Positions 49,458 to 58,835 of a stretch of DNA of 64,000 nucleotides are shown one piece after another. Below the pieces are notes generated by a model that was given only the letters and a program-made list of their open reading frames with translations, did no database searches and was not told the origin of the DNA. Location of the stretch: the NCBI RefSeq assembly GCF_001545035.1, contig NZ_FCOJ02000004.1:62001-126000 (forward strand). Reading direction: 5' to 3'. Source of the DNA: Caballeronia glebae (GTDB lineage Bacteria > Pseudomonadota > Gammaproteobacteria > Burkholderiales > Burkholderiaceae). Every line of letters starts with the position of its first letter. The first letter of the stretch is position 1. The position numbers and the translations under genes are program-made.

Positions 49458-49674
49458 ATGGAATACTGAATTCGATACGCGCGCGCGGCTTCGAGGAAAG
49501 TCTCGGAAACTCCAAGATAAGACTCGGGATTGTTTCTTCGGCGCGAGCATCGCCCTATACTGGCGAAGCATTCGCGGGCGGCGCCGGGCAAGATCGGGAA
49601 ATCGCTTTCGACTGCATATCACGATCACCATGCGCGCCGCGTTCCGGCGCCTTAAGCACTCGGGAAATTCGCAG

Positions 49675-50904
49675 ATGAGCGACACGTCGGTCGACGGCTT
49701 GAAAGGTCTCGTGGCCGCGCTACGCGAGCAGCAAAACGCGCTTACCGAGCGATGGATGAAGCTCGTGTTCGGCGACCAGGAAGTCGAACATTCCGATCAA
49801 CTCACGTATAAGCAGCTCGCGGATCATCTGCCGAGCATCTTCGACGAAATCTGCATCGTGCTGGAATCGCGCAATCTGCGCGAACAGGAAGGCGCGATCG
49901 AGCGCGACGCGCGTCAGCACGGGCAATGGCGCTGGCAGCAGGGTTATCGTGTCGACGAACTGGTGCGCGAACTCGATCTGTTCCGTCAGGTGTTGCTGCT
50001 CGCGATTGGCGAATACGCGGGCGCGCACGACGATTTCTCGCGCGCCGACGAAGAGCACGCGCGCCTCATGACCGATGAAGTCGTGAGCTTCGTTACGCTC
50101 GCGTCGATTCGCGAGGCGGTCGGCGAGCGCGATAGCAAGATCGACGAATACACCGGCATGCTGGAGCGCGCCAACTACGAACTGACGCTTAGACAAAAGC
50201 TCATCAGCGATCTGTACGAAACGCGTATGCAGGTCACGCGGCACGTCGCGCACGATCTGCGCAACTTTCTCAACGTGTTCTCGACGGCGCTGCAACTCGC
50301 CGCGCGCTCGCCTGCGAAGCGCGACACGGCGCTCGGGCTCGCGAACCGGCAAGTCGCCGACATGGCGTCGCTCGTCGACGAAATGGTCGAATACTCGAAA
50401 GTGCTCAACGATGATGCGGTGCTGACCGTCGAGCCGTTCGATCTCGTCGGCCTCTTCGACGAGTTGATACAGGCGTGCCGCGTCGCGTCCGAAGCGAAGG
50501 GATTGAAGCTGCTCGGCCATCTCGATCCCGCGCTCGGTATGGTGACGTCGAACCGGCTGAAGGTGAAACAGGTCGCGCTGAATCTGCTGTCGAACGCGAT
50601 CAAGTACACGTCGTCGGGCGAGATTGCGCTGTCGATCGTCGCCGCCCCCGACGAGCGCTGGAAGCTGCGCGTGGCCGACACGGGCGTGGGCATCAGCGCG
50701 GCGGATCAGGAGCGCGTGTTCGAAGAGTTCGAGCGCGCCGCCGATGACGACATCCCCGGCGCGGGACTCGGCCTTGCCATCGTCAAGGAATTGTCGCGCA
50801 CGCTGGAAGGGGAGTTGCGGTTCCAGTCGGCGAAGGGACGCGGCAGCGTGTTCGAAGTAACGTTCCCGATGGTGCTTGCGCCGAAGGCCCCTGAGAGCAC
50901 CTGA
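49675..50904 (+). CDS. Sensor histidine kinase with RsbRD-like N-terminal domain
   Basis: A 409-residue soluble histidine kinase. The N-terminal helical domain (about 10-150, 'QQNALTERWMKLVFGDQE', 'WRWQQGYRVDELVRELDLFR') resembles RsbR/RsbRD sensor domains. The phospho-acceptor His193 lies in 'TRHVAHDLRNFLNVF', followed by the HATPase domain with N box 'QVALNLLSNAIKYT', 'VADTGVGIS' and 'GAGLGLAIVKELS'. There are no membrane segments. No response regulator gene is adjacent. A longer start at 49630 is possible; neither has a strong ribosome binding site. Confidence 0.88.
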   Translation: MSDTSVDGLKGLVAALREQQNALTERWMKLVFGDQEVEHSDQLTYKQLADHLPSIFDEICIVLESRNLREQEGAIERDARQHGQWRWQQGYRVDELVRELDLFRQVLLLAIGEYAGAHDDFSRADEEHARLMTDEVVSFVTLASIREAVGERDSKIDEYTGMLERANYELTLRQKLISDLYETRMQVTRHVAHDLRNFLNVFSTALQLAARSPAKRDTALGLANRQVADMASLVDEMVEYSKVLNDDAVLTVEPFDLVGLFDELIQACRVASEAKGLKLLGHLDPALGMVTSNRLKVKQVALNLLSNAIKYTSSGEIALSIVAAPDERWKLRVADTGVGISAADQERVFEEFERAADDDIPGAGLGLAIVKELSRTLEGELRFQSAKGRGSVFEVTFPMVLAPKAPEST

Positions 50905-50921
50905 AGGCCGATAAACGAAAA

Positions 50922-50949
50922 AAGGCGAACGGGTCGCCCCGTCCGCCTT
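50922..50949 (-). terminator. Terminator of ahpF
   Basis: A 12-bp stem with one mismatch (AAGGCGAACGGG, 50922-50933, against 50938-50949). Read on the minus strand it ends in CCTTTTTTCG, so it mainly serves the ahpF transcript. It sits between the convergent kinase and ahpF genes. Confidence 0.8.
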
Positions 50950-50976
50950 CCGGTCACTACGACGCCTGAACGATAC

Positions 50977-52563
50977 TCAGGCCGCCGCTTCTTCTTCGAC
51001 CACTGCTTCGTCTTCCACCGACGCGCGGATCAGATGATCGAACGCCGAGAGCGCCGCCTTCGCGCCTTCGCCGACCGCGATCACGATCTGCTTGTACGGC
51101 ACCGTCGTCACGTCGCCCGCGGCGAACACGCCCGGCAGCGAGGTCGCGCCTTTCGCATCGACGACGATCTCGCCGTGCTTCGACAACTCCACCACGCCCT
51201 TCAGCCATTCGGTGTTCGGCACGAGGCCGATCTGCACGAACACGCCTTCCAGCTCGACGTGATGGCTCGCGCCCGTCGCGCGGTCCGTGTACGTGATGCC
51301 GTTGACCTTCTTGCCGTCGCCGGTGACTTCGGTCGTCTGCGCCCCGGTGACGATCGTCACGTTCGGCATGCTGCGCAGTTTCTTTTGCAGCACCGCGTCG
51401 GCGCGCAACTCGTTGCCGAACTCGATCAGCGTCACGGCCGCTACGATGCCCGCGAGGTCGATCGCCGCTTCCACGCCCGAATTGCCGCCGCCGACCACCG
51501 CGACGCGCTTACCCTTGAACAGCGGGCCGTCGCAGTGCGGGCAGTACGCCACGCCGCGTCCGCGATACTCGCGCTCGCCCGGCACGTTGATTTCACGCCA
51601 GCGCGCGCCCGTCGACAGAATCACCGTCTTCGCCTTCAGCACCGCGCCGCTCGCAAGATGAATCTCGTTGATGCGGCCGGGCACCAGCTTTTCGGCGCGC
51701 TGCACGTCCATCACGTCGACTTCGTAGCTATTCACGTGCTGTTCGAGCGCCGTCGCGAACTTCGGTCCTTCGGTTTCCGTCACGGAGATGAAGTTCTCGA
51801 TCGCCATCGTGTCGAGCACCTGTCCACCGAAGCGCTCGGCCACGACGCCCGTTGCGATGCCCTTGCGCGCCGAGTAAATCGCCGCTGCCGCGCCGGCAGG
51901 GCCGCCGCCGACGATCAGCGTGTCGAACACAGGCTTGCTTTCGAGCGCCTTCGCCGCACGCGCCGATGCGCCGGTGTCCAGCTTCGCGAGAATTTCCTTC
52001 ACGCCCATGCGGCCCGAGCCGAAGCTCTCGCCGTTGACGAACATCATCGGCACGGACATGACCTGGCGTTCCTCGACTTCCTTCTGGAACAGCGCGCCGT
52101 CGATCGCGACATGTTTGATGCGCGGATTGATGATCGACATCACGTTCAGCGCTTGCACGACTTCCGGGCAGTTCTGGCACGACAGGGAAAAATACGTCTC
52201 GAACGCGTGCTCGCCGTCGAGATTCTTGATCTGCTCGATGGTGGCGTCGTCGAGCTTGATCGGATGGCCGCCCGCCTGCAACAGCGCAAGTACGAGCGAC
52301 GTGAATTCGTGGCCCATCGGGATGCCGGCGAAGCGGATGCCCGCGGCCTTGCCCGCCTCGCCGATGGTGAAGGACGGACGACGCGCGCTGGCGTCCTCTT
52401 TCTCGACGACGCTGATCTGCGTGGACAGCGAGGCGATTTCGTCGAGCAGGCTTTTCAGCTCGCGCGACTTGTCGCCGTCGTCGAGGAAGGCGACGAGTTC
52501 GATCGGCCGGGTGACTTTTTCCAGATACGCTTTTAATTGATTCTTGAGATTGGCGTCGAGCAT
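50977..52563 (-). CDS. ahpF: Alkyl hydroperoxide reductase subunit F
   Basis: A 528-residue NADH-dependent flavoprotein that reduces AhpC. The N-terminal double thioredoxin-like domain carries CQNC (Cys129, Cys132). The FAD site '[22 protein letters not shown]' starts near 212, the redox-active CPHC is near 340, and an NAD-binding '[19 protein letters not shown]' follows. The length is typical for AhpF. It lies 146 bases downstream of ahpC on the same strand, so it may share the ahpC promoter. Confidence 0.95.
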   Translation of the reverse strand: MLDANLKNQLKAYLEKVTRPIELVAFLDDGDKSRELKSLLDEIASLSTQISVVEKEDASARRPSFTIGEAGKAAGIRFAGIPMGHEFTSLVLALLQAGGHPIKLDDATIEQIKNLDGEHAFETYFSLSCQNCPEVVQALNVMSIINPRIKHVAIDGALFQKEVEERQVMSVPMMFVNGESFGSGRMGVKEILAKLDTGASARAAKALESKPVFDTLIVGGGPAGAAAAIYSARKGIATGVVAERFGGQVLDTMAIENFISVTETEGPKFATALEQHVNSYEVDVMDVQRAEKLVPGRINEIHLASGAVLKAKTVILSTGARWREINVPGEREYRGRGVAYCPHCDGPLFKGKRVAVVGGGNSGVEAAIDLAGIVAAVTLIEFGNELRADAVLQKKLRSMPNVTIVTGAQTTEVTGDGKKVNGITYTDRATGASHHVELEGVFVQIGLVPNTEWLKGVVELSKHGEIVVDAKGATSLPGVFAAGDVTTVPYKQIVIAVGEGAKAALSAFDHLIRASVEDEAVVEEEAAA

Positions 52564-52709
52564 GGCGATGTCCGTTCCTTGACTTGGGTGTTGCAGACGT
52601 GTTGCGCCGCGACGCCGCGAAAATCGCAGCGCCGGACGAACACGTTTTCCTGGGTGAACCTGCCGCTGAACCGCGGCAAGTTCGATGCAGCGCTCGTGAA
52701 ATACGAGAC

Positions 52710-53273
52710 TTAGATCTTGCCGATCAGGTCGAGCGACGGGGTCAGCGTTTCAGCGCCCGGCGTCCACTTGGCGGGGCACACTTGACCCGGATTCTTCGCG
52801 ATGTACTGGGCAGCCTGAACCTTGCGGAGCAGTTCGCCGGCGTCGCGGCCGATGCCGTTGTCGTGCACTTCGCACAGCTTGATCTCGCCTTCCGGATTGA
52901 TCACGAACGTGCCGCGCAGCGCCAGGCCTTCTTCTTCGATGAGAACGTCGAAGTTGCGCGAGATTGCGAGCGTCGGGTCGGCGACCATCGGGTACTGGAT
53001 CTTCTGGATCGTGTCCGACGTGTCGTGCCATGCCTTGTGCGTGAAGTGCGTGTCGGTCGAAACCGAGTAGATTTCCACGCCAAGCTTCTTGAATTCTTCG
53101 TAGCGGTCAGCCAGGTCGCCCAACTCGGTCGGGCACACGAACGTGAAGTCGGCCGGGTAGAACACGAACACCGACCACTTGCCCTTCAGGCTTTCATCGG
53201 TGACGGTCACGAACTCGCCATTGTGGAAGGCGGTTGCTTTGAACGGCTTGACTTGACTGTTGATGATGGGCAT
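52710..53273 (-). CDS. ahpC: Alkyl hydroperoxide reductase subunit C (peroxiredoxin)
   Basis: A 187-residue typical 2-Cys peroxiredoxin. The peroxidatic Cys47 is in '[13 protein letters not shown]' and the resolving Cys166 in '[10 protein letters not shown]'. It reduces H2O2 and organic peroxides, using AhpF for recycling. A ribosome binding site AAAAGGAAA precedes the ATG. The upstream region has a sigma70-type promoter with an OxyR-like site directly before the -35. Confidence 0.97.
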   Translation of the reverse strand: MPIINSQVKPFKATAFHNGEFVTVTDESLKGKWSVFVFYPADFTFVCPTELGDLADRYEEFKKLGVEIYSVSTDTHFTHKAWHDTSDTIQKIQYPMVADPTLAISRNFDVLIEEEGLALRGTFVINPEGEIKLCEVHDNGIGRDAGELLRKVQAAQYIAKNPGQVCPAKWTPGAETLTPSLDLIGKI

Positions 53274-53313
53274 TACCAGTTTCCTTTTGGAGTGGTGTTG
53301 AAGAAGTGAGTGA

Positions 53314-53380
53314 ACTATACAGGAAAGCTATCGCACTTGCGAAGTGGATTGATTTTATTGTCGGGATAGCTCAGGGCTAT
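53314..53380 (-). promoter_or_regulatory. ahpC promoter with OxyR-like operator
   Basis: On the minus strand a -10 TATAGT (53314-53319) and -35 TTCGCA (53338-53343) are 18 bases apart. Directly upstream, 53344-53380 matches the OxyR layout of two 15-base half-sites separated by 7 bases. The distal one is a good match (ATAGCTCAGGGCTAT on the plus strand, 53366-53380); the proximal one, 53344-53358, is weaker. The position next to the -35 fits activation by oxidised OxyR. The match is by eye; binding is inferred. Confidence 0.65.
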
Positions 53381-53488
53381 CACGCCGATATTTCGTGTTT
53401 TCCCACATGAGGCATTGGGATTGCATACGCTCCTCGCAAGTTCCTTCAAAGCACGTGGTTGCTTTCATTTTCTTTTCAAGGAGGCGGT

Positions 53489-54184
53489 ATGAAAATAGGA
53501 ATTATCGGGGCCGGGAATATTGGCTCGGTCCTCGCGTTGCGCTTCGGCGAGAACGGGCATGAGGTGCGCATCGCCAATTCGCGCGGGCCGGCGTCGCTTG
53601 CGGATGTCGAACGCGAGACCGGCGCGAAGGCCGTCGAAGCGCGCGACGCGCTAAAGGACGCCGAAGTCGTCGTCGTGACGATTCCGGAGGCCAAGGTGCC
53701 GAATCTGCCGAAGGATTTGTTCGCGGCCGTGCCGGCGAACGTCGTCGTGATCGACACGGGCAACTATTACCCGCGGCAGCGCGACGGGCGGATCGAGGGC
53801 ATCGAGAAGGGAACGCCGGAGAGCCGCTGGGTGGAGCAGCAGATCGGCCGGCCGGTCGTGAAGGCGTTCAACAACATCTACGCGGATCACCTGCGCAATC
53901 TCGGCAAGCCGCCGGGAACGCCGGGACGCGTCGCGCTGCCGGTCGCGGGCGACAGCGCGCAGGCGAAAGCCGTCGTGATGAAGCTCGTCGATGAAATTGG
54001 CTTCGATCCGGTCGATGCCGGCGCAATCGACGATTCCTGGCGTCAGCAGCCCGCGACGCCCGTCTATACCGGCGATCTCGATGCCGAGGGCGTGCGCGCG
54101 GCGCTGCATCGGGCCGATCCGGCGCGCAAACCCGAATGGCGCGCGACCGACGAGAGCCCGGGCAGCTTCGAGAATCCAGCGTGA
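53489..54184 (+). CDS. NADPH-dependent F420 reductase-like protein
   Basis: A 231-residue dinucleotide-binding protein. The N-terminal 'KIGIIGAGNIGSVLALRFGENGHEVRIANSRG' is a Rossmann fold with GxGxxG, and 'VKAFNNIYADHL' is characteristic of the NADPH:F420 reductase-like family. Burkholderiales do not generally use F420 as a major cofactor, so the true substrate is unknown. An excellent AAGGAGG precedes ATG 53489; an in-frame ATG at 53459 is less likely. Divergent from ahpC. Confidence 0.87.
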   Translation: MKIGIIGAGNIGSVLALRFGENGHEVRIANSRGPASLADVERETGAKAVEARDALKDAEVVVVTIPEAKVPNLPKDLFAAVPANVVVIDTGNYYPRQRDGRIEGIEKGTPESRWVEQQIGRPVVKAFNNIYADHLRNLGKPPGTPGRVALPVAGDSAQAKAVVMKLVDEIGFDPVDAGAIDDSWRQQPATPVYTGDLDAEGVRAALHRADPARKPEWRATDESPGSFENPA

Positions 54185-54345
54185 GAATGCAAGGCCGATA
54201 AGCGGAACGCCCGTACGGGAAAGCGCGGGAAGCGGCGCGCGCCGTGAGACAATCTGCAAACTTTCCCGATGGGCTTTAACATGACGAACCGGGCTGGCAC
54301 GAAAAAGCCGACCACAGTCCGGCGTCGTGGACCGCAGATTGACCT

Positions 54346-55014
54346 ATGAAAACCGCTTCTCCCCCGCAGGACGTGCAAAACCCGCAACACCGCTTCGGCG
54401 AGTGCGACGAGTGCGCGGATGTCGAACTCGTGGCGAGCGCCACCATTCCGACCCGCTACGGCACCTTCGATTCGTATGTCTATCGCGTGAAGCACACGGA
54501 AGCCGAGCACATCGCGTTCGTGATGGGCGACGTGAGCAACGGCGAATCCGTGCTCACGCGTCTGCATTCCGAATGCGTGACCGGCGACGTGTTCGGCTCC
54601 TACCGCTGCGACTGCGGCGAGCAACTCGATCTGGCGTTGCGCTATATCGCCGCGGAAGCTCGCGGGATTCTGCTGTATCTGCGCGGGCATGAAGGTCGCG
54701 GCATCGGCCTCGCGAACAAGATCCGTGCGTACGCGCTACAGGAGCAGGGGCTCGATACCGTCGATGCGAACCTGCATCTCGGCCTGCCCGACGACGCCCG
54801 TGAATACGACTCCGCCGCCGCGATCCTGCGTTCGATGAACGTGAAGTCGGTGCGTCTGATGAGCAACAATCCATCGAAGTTCGACACGCTGCTCAAGCAC
54901 GACATTCCCGTGTGCGAACGCGTCGCGCTCGCCATCCCGATGCGCGAGGAAAACGAGCGGTACATCAAGACGAAGCAGTCGCGCTTCGGGCATTACTTCG
55001 AAGAGAACGAGTAA
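54346..55014 (+). CDS. ribA: GTP cyclohydrolase II
   Basis: A 222-residue enzyme for the first step of riboflavin synthesis. The zinc cysteines lie in '[21 protein letters not shown]' (about residues 65-85), and '[23 protein letters not shown]' with catalytic residues follows. The stand-alone RibA length is normal; the N-terminal extension of about 30 residues is variable. No FMN riboswitch is visible in the 161 bases upstream, and no other rib genes are adjacent. Confidence 0.95.
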   Translation: MKTASPPQDVQNPQHRFGECDECADVELVASATIPTRYGTFDSYVYRVKHTEAEHIAFVMGDVSNGESVLTRLHSECVTGDVFGSYRCDCGEQLDLALRYIAAEARGILLYLRGHEGRGIGLANKIRAYALQEQGLDTVDANLHLGLPDDAREYDSAAAILRSMNVKSVRLMSNNPSKFDTLLKHDIPVCERVALAIPMREENERYIKTKQSRFGHYFEENE

Positions 55015-55030
55015 CGCACAACGCGCGCGC

Positions 55031-55765
55031 TCACTGCGCGTCGTGAAAAATCACGCCGAGCATATGCCGCCGCCCCGAGCGCAGGCGGCTCACGCCATGC
55101 CTCATATTCACGCGATACGGCCCGCGCGTGCCCTGCACAGGCCGATGATGCACGGCGAAAAACACCGCATCGCCTTGTGAGAGCGGCACCACTTCCGCGC
55201 GCGACTGCATGCGCGGACGCTGCTCCGTCATCACGAACTCGCCGCCGGTGAAATCGCGGCCGGGCTCGGAAAGCAGGATCGCCATCTGAAGCGGAAAGAC
55301 GTGCTCGCCGTAGAGATCCTGATGCAGACAGTTGAAATCGCCGGGTGCGTAACGTAGCAGGAGCGGCGTCGGCCGTGTCTGCCCCGCGCGATGACAGCGC
55401 TCGATGAACGCCGCGTGCTCGCGCGGATAACGCGTCTCGATGCCCATCACCTCGTTCCAGCGATTCGCGACCGGCGCGAGATGCGGATAGACCGCGCGCC
55501 GCACGCGTTCGAGCGCATCGGGCAAGGGATACGCGAAGTACTTGTATTCGCCGCGCCCGAAGCCGTGGCGCTCCATCACGACGCGGCTGCGAAAGAGGCC
55601 GTCGCGATCGTACTGCGCCGCGAGCATCTCGCATTCGTCGCGCGAGAGGAGCGCGGACGCCGTGGCGCAGCCGTGGCTGTCGAGTTGCGCTTCGAGATCG
55701 GCCCAGTCGAGCGCGTCGATACGTTCCCCGATATCGTCTGCCGTCGCGCGTTCGAGCACCTTCAT
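55031..55765 (-). CDS. 2OG-Fe(II) dioxygenase family protein
   Basis: A 244-residue predicted oxygenase of the prolyl-hydroxylase-like group. The Fe ligands are His148 and Asp150 ('CLHQDLYGEHVFP') and His223 in 'NMRHGVSRLRSG', with a nearby Arg for 2-oxoglutarate. 'LLLRYAPGDFN' precedes the metal motif. The substrate is unknown; many relatives act on proteins or DNA bases. Start ATG 55765 has ACGGAGA upstream. It is convergent with ribA and shares its strand with the hemerythrin gene, 82 bases apart. Confidence 0.85.
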   Translation of the reverse strand: MKVLERATADDIGERIDALDWADLEAQLDSHGCATASALLSRDECEMLAAQYDRDGLFRSRVVMERHGFGRGEYKYFAYPLPDALERVRRAVYPHLAPVANRWNEVMGIETRYPREHAAFIERCHRAGQTRPTPLLLRYAPGDFNCLHQDLYGEHVFPLQMAILLSEPGRDFTGGEFVMTEQRPRMQSRAEVVPLSQGDAVFFAVHHRPVQGTRGPYRVNMRHGVSRLRSGRRHMLGVIFHDAQ

Positions 55766-55847
55766 GTCATTTCTCCGTATATGCGTGAGTTCGACTGAAG
55801 TGTGCGCCAGCCGCGCCACGCCCGCACTCCGGGTCTTGCTGCGCAAT

Positions 55848-56342
55848 TCAATGCGCCGTCGCAGCCTCCGCGAAGTGTTCGCGCAGCACGGCCATGCGCG
55901 CGGCCATCTTCGCGCCGATCGCGACGAGATCCATCGGCGTCTTGCGCACTTGCGGGAAAAGCGTGGTTTCCTCTTCGTCGATGTGATGCGCCGCATTCTC
56001 CCTGAGCACCTTGAAGGTCGCGTCGAAGCCGTCTTCGCCGGCGCTCAGGTTCGCGAATCGTTCGATCAGCGTCTTCATCAGAAAATGCTCGACGTAGGCT
56101 TCGTCCACGTCGACGCGCCGGTCAGCGGCGAGCGCGTTCTGCGCAAGCGGATACAGCAGTTCTTCCTCGACGATCGCGTGGATTGTCAGCAACTCGCACG
56201 CGCGTTGCACGAGCGTGTTCTTGCGTTCGAAATCGTTGCGTTCCGTGCGTTCGAAGGCATCGAACAATTGTTCGATCGCGCGGTGATCGGCTTCGAGCAT
56301 GTCGAGCGCATCAATGGGTCGCGGGGTTTGAGCGGTGGACAT
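55848..56342 (-). CDS. Hemerythrin HHE-domain protein
   Basis: A 164-residue four-helix protein. The iron-binding pattern is visible: 'EADHRAIEQLFDAFE', 'LLTIHAIVEEELLYP' (HxxxE) and 'AAHHIDEEETTLFPQV' (HxxxE). Such proteins bind a di-iron site and oxygen, or help repair iron centres. Start ATG 56342 follows TTGGAGA; an upstream in-frame ATG at 56525 adds unlike sequence. It is 119 bases downstream of the nuclease-helicase gene. Confidence 0.9.
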   Translation of the reverse strand: MSTAQTPRPIDALDMLEADHRAIEQLFDAFERTERNDFERKNTLVQRACELLTIHAIVEEELLYPLAQNALAADRRVDVDEAYVEHFLMKTLIERFANLSAGEDGFDATFKVLRENAAHHIDEEETTLFPQVRKTPMDLVAIGAKMAARMAVLREHFAEAATAH

Positions 56343-56461
56343 GTGGGTTCTCCAAGATGGGCTCTCTCGGCCCGATAGAGACATCTGTGTGTCCCTGAGG
56401 TGCCGGAAAGCAGCAAGACGAATGCCCGCGATTGACCGGTTAACGGCGGCGGCGCGCGCGT

Positions 56462-58795
56462 CTAAAGAGTCGTATCGATCGATTCGCTCAGGTCGCGTTG
56501 CCGCAGCACTTTCACCTGCCACCACGCGGGCAGGAGACGCCGCACCTCGGCGCGCGCGAAGCGGTCGTCGATCAGATAGAGCACGCCGCGATCAAGCGGC
56601 CCGCGGATTACGCGCCCGGCCGCCTGCACGACTTTCTGCAAGCCGGGAAAAAGATACGTGTACGCATAGCCCTCGCCGAACGCCGCGTGCATGCGTGCTT
56701 TCATTTCCTGATTGACGGCGTTGAGTTGCGGCAGACCGAGCGTGGCGACGAACGCGCCGATGAGACGCGTGCCGGGCAAATCGATCGCCTCGCCGAACGC
56801 GCCGCCCAGCACCGCGAATCCGACGCCGCGTCCGTCGGCGACGAAGCGCGCGAGAAACTCGCGTTGCGCGGCCTCGCTCATCGCGCGGGACTGCTGCCAG
56901 CAAGGAATCGACGGATGACGAGCCACGAGCGCCGTCGCCACTTGCGTCAGATAGTCGAAGCTGCTGAAGAAGCTCAGATAGTTGCCCTCGGCGCTGAAGA
57001 ACTGCGCGGCGATCAGATCGGCGATGCGATCCACCGAACGCTCGCGATCGCGGTAACGCGTGGAAAGATCGGCGATCGCGCGCACGTCGAGTTGTTCGGC
57101 GGAGAAGGGCGATTCGACGTCGATCCGCACGCTCGATGCCGGCAAGCCGAGCGTATCGGCGTAGAAGTGCGCGGGCGTGAGCGTCGCCGAAAAAAGCGCG
57201 ACGCTGTGTGCGCGCGCGAAACGCGGCGCGAGATGCGGCGCGGGAATCACGTTGCGCAGGCATAGCGCCGCATTGCGTTTCTTCGCGCTTCGGCTCGCGC
57301 TTCGGTTTGCGCCACCCAGCGTGATGTCGAAGATCGAATGCGAACCGAAGCGCTCAGCGATGCGCGTGAAATGCACCGCGTCGAAATAGAAGCGAAGGGT
57401 CTCGGGCGTGAAGGCGTCGGGTTGTTCGCCGAGCAGTTCCGTCATGAGCGAAACGGCTTGCCCGAGCGAGGCCAGAAAGCGCGCGGGCGGTTCCGTATGC
57501 GCGGCGTAGTCGACGCCCGACGCGTGTTGTTCGCTCGCCGTTTCGCTCCAGCTTCGCGCGACGCGTGCGAACGTTTTCTTGAGCACGGGCGGCGCGACTC
57601 GGCGCATCGCGTCGAAGGCGGCCTGATCGAGCGTCGCGGAATACATGCCGCGCGCCCGTTCGACAAGGTTATGCGCTTCGTCGACGAGCACCGCCACGCG
57701 CCAGCGATTCGCCTCCGCGAGCGCGAAGAGCATCGCGCTCGTGTCGAAGTAGTAGTTGTAGTCGCCGACGATCACGTCGCTCCAGCGCGACAATTCCTGG
57801 CTCAGATAGTACGGACAGACTTCGTGCCGCCGCGCGACTCCGGCGACCGACGCGCGATCGAGTTGCGCGCATTCGAGCGCGGCGGCGCGCGCATTGGCGA
57901 GGCGATCGTAAAAGCCGCGCGCGAGCGGACACGATTCGCCGTGGCACGCGCGATCGGGATATTCGCAAGCCTTGTCGCGCGCAACGAGTTCGATGACGCG
58001 CAACGGCTTCGCGGCGAGCGTCGTCAATGCATCGAGCGCGAGTTGCCGTCCCGCGCTCTTCGCCGTGAGAAAGAAGATCTTGTCGAGTTGCTGGCCGGGC
58101 CAAGCCTTCAGCAGCGGAAACAGCGTGCCGACCGTTTTGCCGATGCCCGTCGGCGCTTGCGCGGCGAGACAGCGCTTCGAAACCGCCGAGCGATACACCG
58201 CTTCCGCGAGCGCCCGCTGGCCGGGGCGGAAATCGGCGTGAGGGAACGCGAGCGTTCTCAGCGCTTCGTCGCGCGCCGCGCCGTGCGCCAGTTCCTGCCG
58301 CGCCCATGCGATGAAGCGCTCGCACTGCGTCTGGAAATGCGTGGCGAGCGCCTGAGCCGTCTGCGTTTCGACGAGCACGCTCTCCGTCTCTTCGACGATA
58401 TCGAAATACACGAGCGCGATCTGGATGGCTTCGAGCCCGAGCTTGCGGCACATCAGGTGCCCGTAGACGCGCGCCTGCGCCCAATGCAGATGCCGGTGAT
58501 TCTCTGGCATCGATTCGAGCTTGCCGCGATGCGTCTTGATCTCTTCGAGCCGGTTGAGCGCGGGATCGTAGCCGTCGGCGCGGCCACGCACGAGAAGCGG
58601 CCCGCAGGTTTCCGAAAGCGAGATTTCCTTTTGATACCCGGCCGGCCGCCGGCTCGTTACCGTGACATGGCCGGCGACGCCTTCCAGCGCGCTCGGCGTC
58701 GGCGTGAAGCGCAGATCGAGATCGCCCTGTTTCGCCGTGAACTCGCACAGCGCGCGCACGGCGACGGTGTAGACGGGCTCGGATACTGTATGCAT
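56462..58795 (-). CDS. PD-(D/E)XK nuclease fused to XPD/DinG-type DNA helicase
   Basis: A 777-residue SF2 helicase. The N-terminus (about 65-135) has a RecB/Cas4-like nuclease pattern: Asp74 in 'GRADGYDP', Glu85-x-Lys87 in 'EEIKTHRG' and 'WAQARVYGHL'. The helicase has Walker A 'APTGIGKT' (214-221), four Fe-S cysteines (277, 284, 289, 327), DEAH at 372-375 and motif VI 'QAAGRVIRGPLDRG' from 724. It should unwind DNA 5' to 3' and cut, in recombination or repair. The start ATG lies within an SOS box, so it is probably LexA-controlled. In many relatives a VRR-NUC nuclease gene is adjacent; none is seen here. Confidence 0.9.
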   Translation of the reverse strand: MHTVSEPVYTVAVRALCEFTAKQGDLDLRFTPTPSALEGVAGHVTVTSRRPAGYQKEISLSETCGPLLVRGRADGYDPALNRLEEIKTHRGKLESMPENHRHLHWAQARVYGHLMCRKLGLEAIQIALVYFDIVEETESVLVETQTAQALATHFQTQCERFIAWARQELAHGAARDEALRTLAFPHADFRPGQRALAEAVYRSAVSKRCLAAQAPTGIGKTVGTLFPLLKAWPGQQLDKIFFLTAKSAGRQLALDALTTLAAKPLRVIELVARDKACEYPDRACHGESCPLARGFYDRLANARAAALECAQLDRASVAGVARRHEVCPYYLSQELSRWSDVIVGDYNYYFDTSAMLFALAEANRWRVAVLVDEAHNLVERARGMYSATLDQAAFDAMRRVAPPVLKKTFARVARSWSETASEQHASGVDYAAHTEPPARFLASLGQAVSLMTELLGEQPDAFTPETLRFYFDAVHFTRIAERFGSHSIFDITLGGANRSASRSAKKRNAALCLRNVIPAPHLAPRFARAHSVALFSATLTPAHFYADTLGLPASSVRIDVESPFSAEQLDVRAIADLSTRYRDRERSVDRIADLIAAQFFSAEGNYLSFFSSFDYLTQVATALVARHPSIPCWQQSRAMSEAAQREFLARFVADGRGVGFAVLGGAFGEAIDLPGTRLIGAFVATLGLPQLNAVNQEMKARMHAAFGEGYAYTYLFPGLQKVVQAAGRVIRGPLDRGVLYLIDDRFARAEVRRLLPAWWQVKVLRQRDLSESIDTTL

Positions 58796-58808
58796 GTACA
58801 GCAGTCTA
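58786..58808 (-). promoter_or_regulatory. SOS (LexA) box and -10 over the helicase start codon
   Basis: CTGTATGCATGTACAG at 58786-58801 is a perfect palindromic CTGT-N8-ACAG operator. It contains the helicase ATG (58795-58793). A -10-like TAGACT lies at 58803-58808, about 7 bases upstream of the ATG, so the transcript would be leaderless or nearly so. The operator differs from the one at 17861 by one base (ATGCATGT versus ATGCGTGT). Confidence 0.8.
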
Positions 58809-58835
58809 GCATGTACGCCGCGCCGCCCGAGGGCC

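Noticed and set aside
48462..49685. Open frame continuing upstream of the Tam-like gene
   Set aside because: It runs antisense through a LysR gene and does not resemble protein; the start at 48461 gives the normal family N-terminus.
54185..54345. Possible FMN riboswitch before ribA
   Set aside because: None of the conserved RFN-element segments can be found in these 161 bases.
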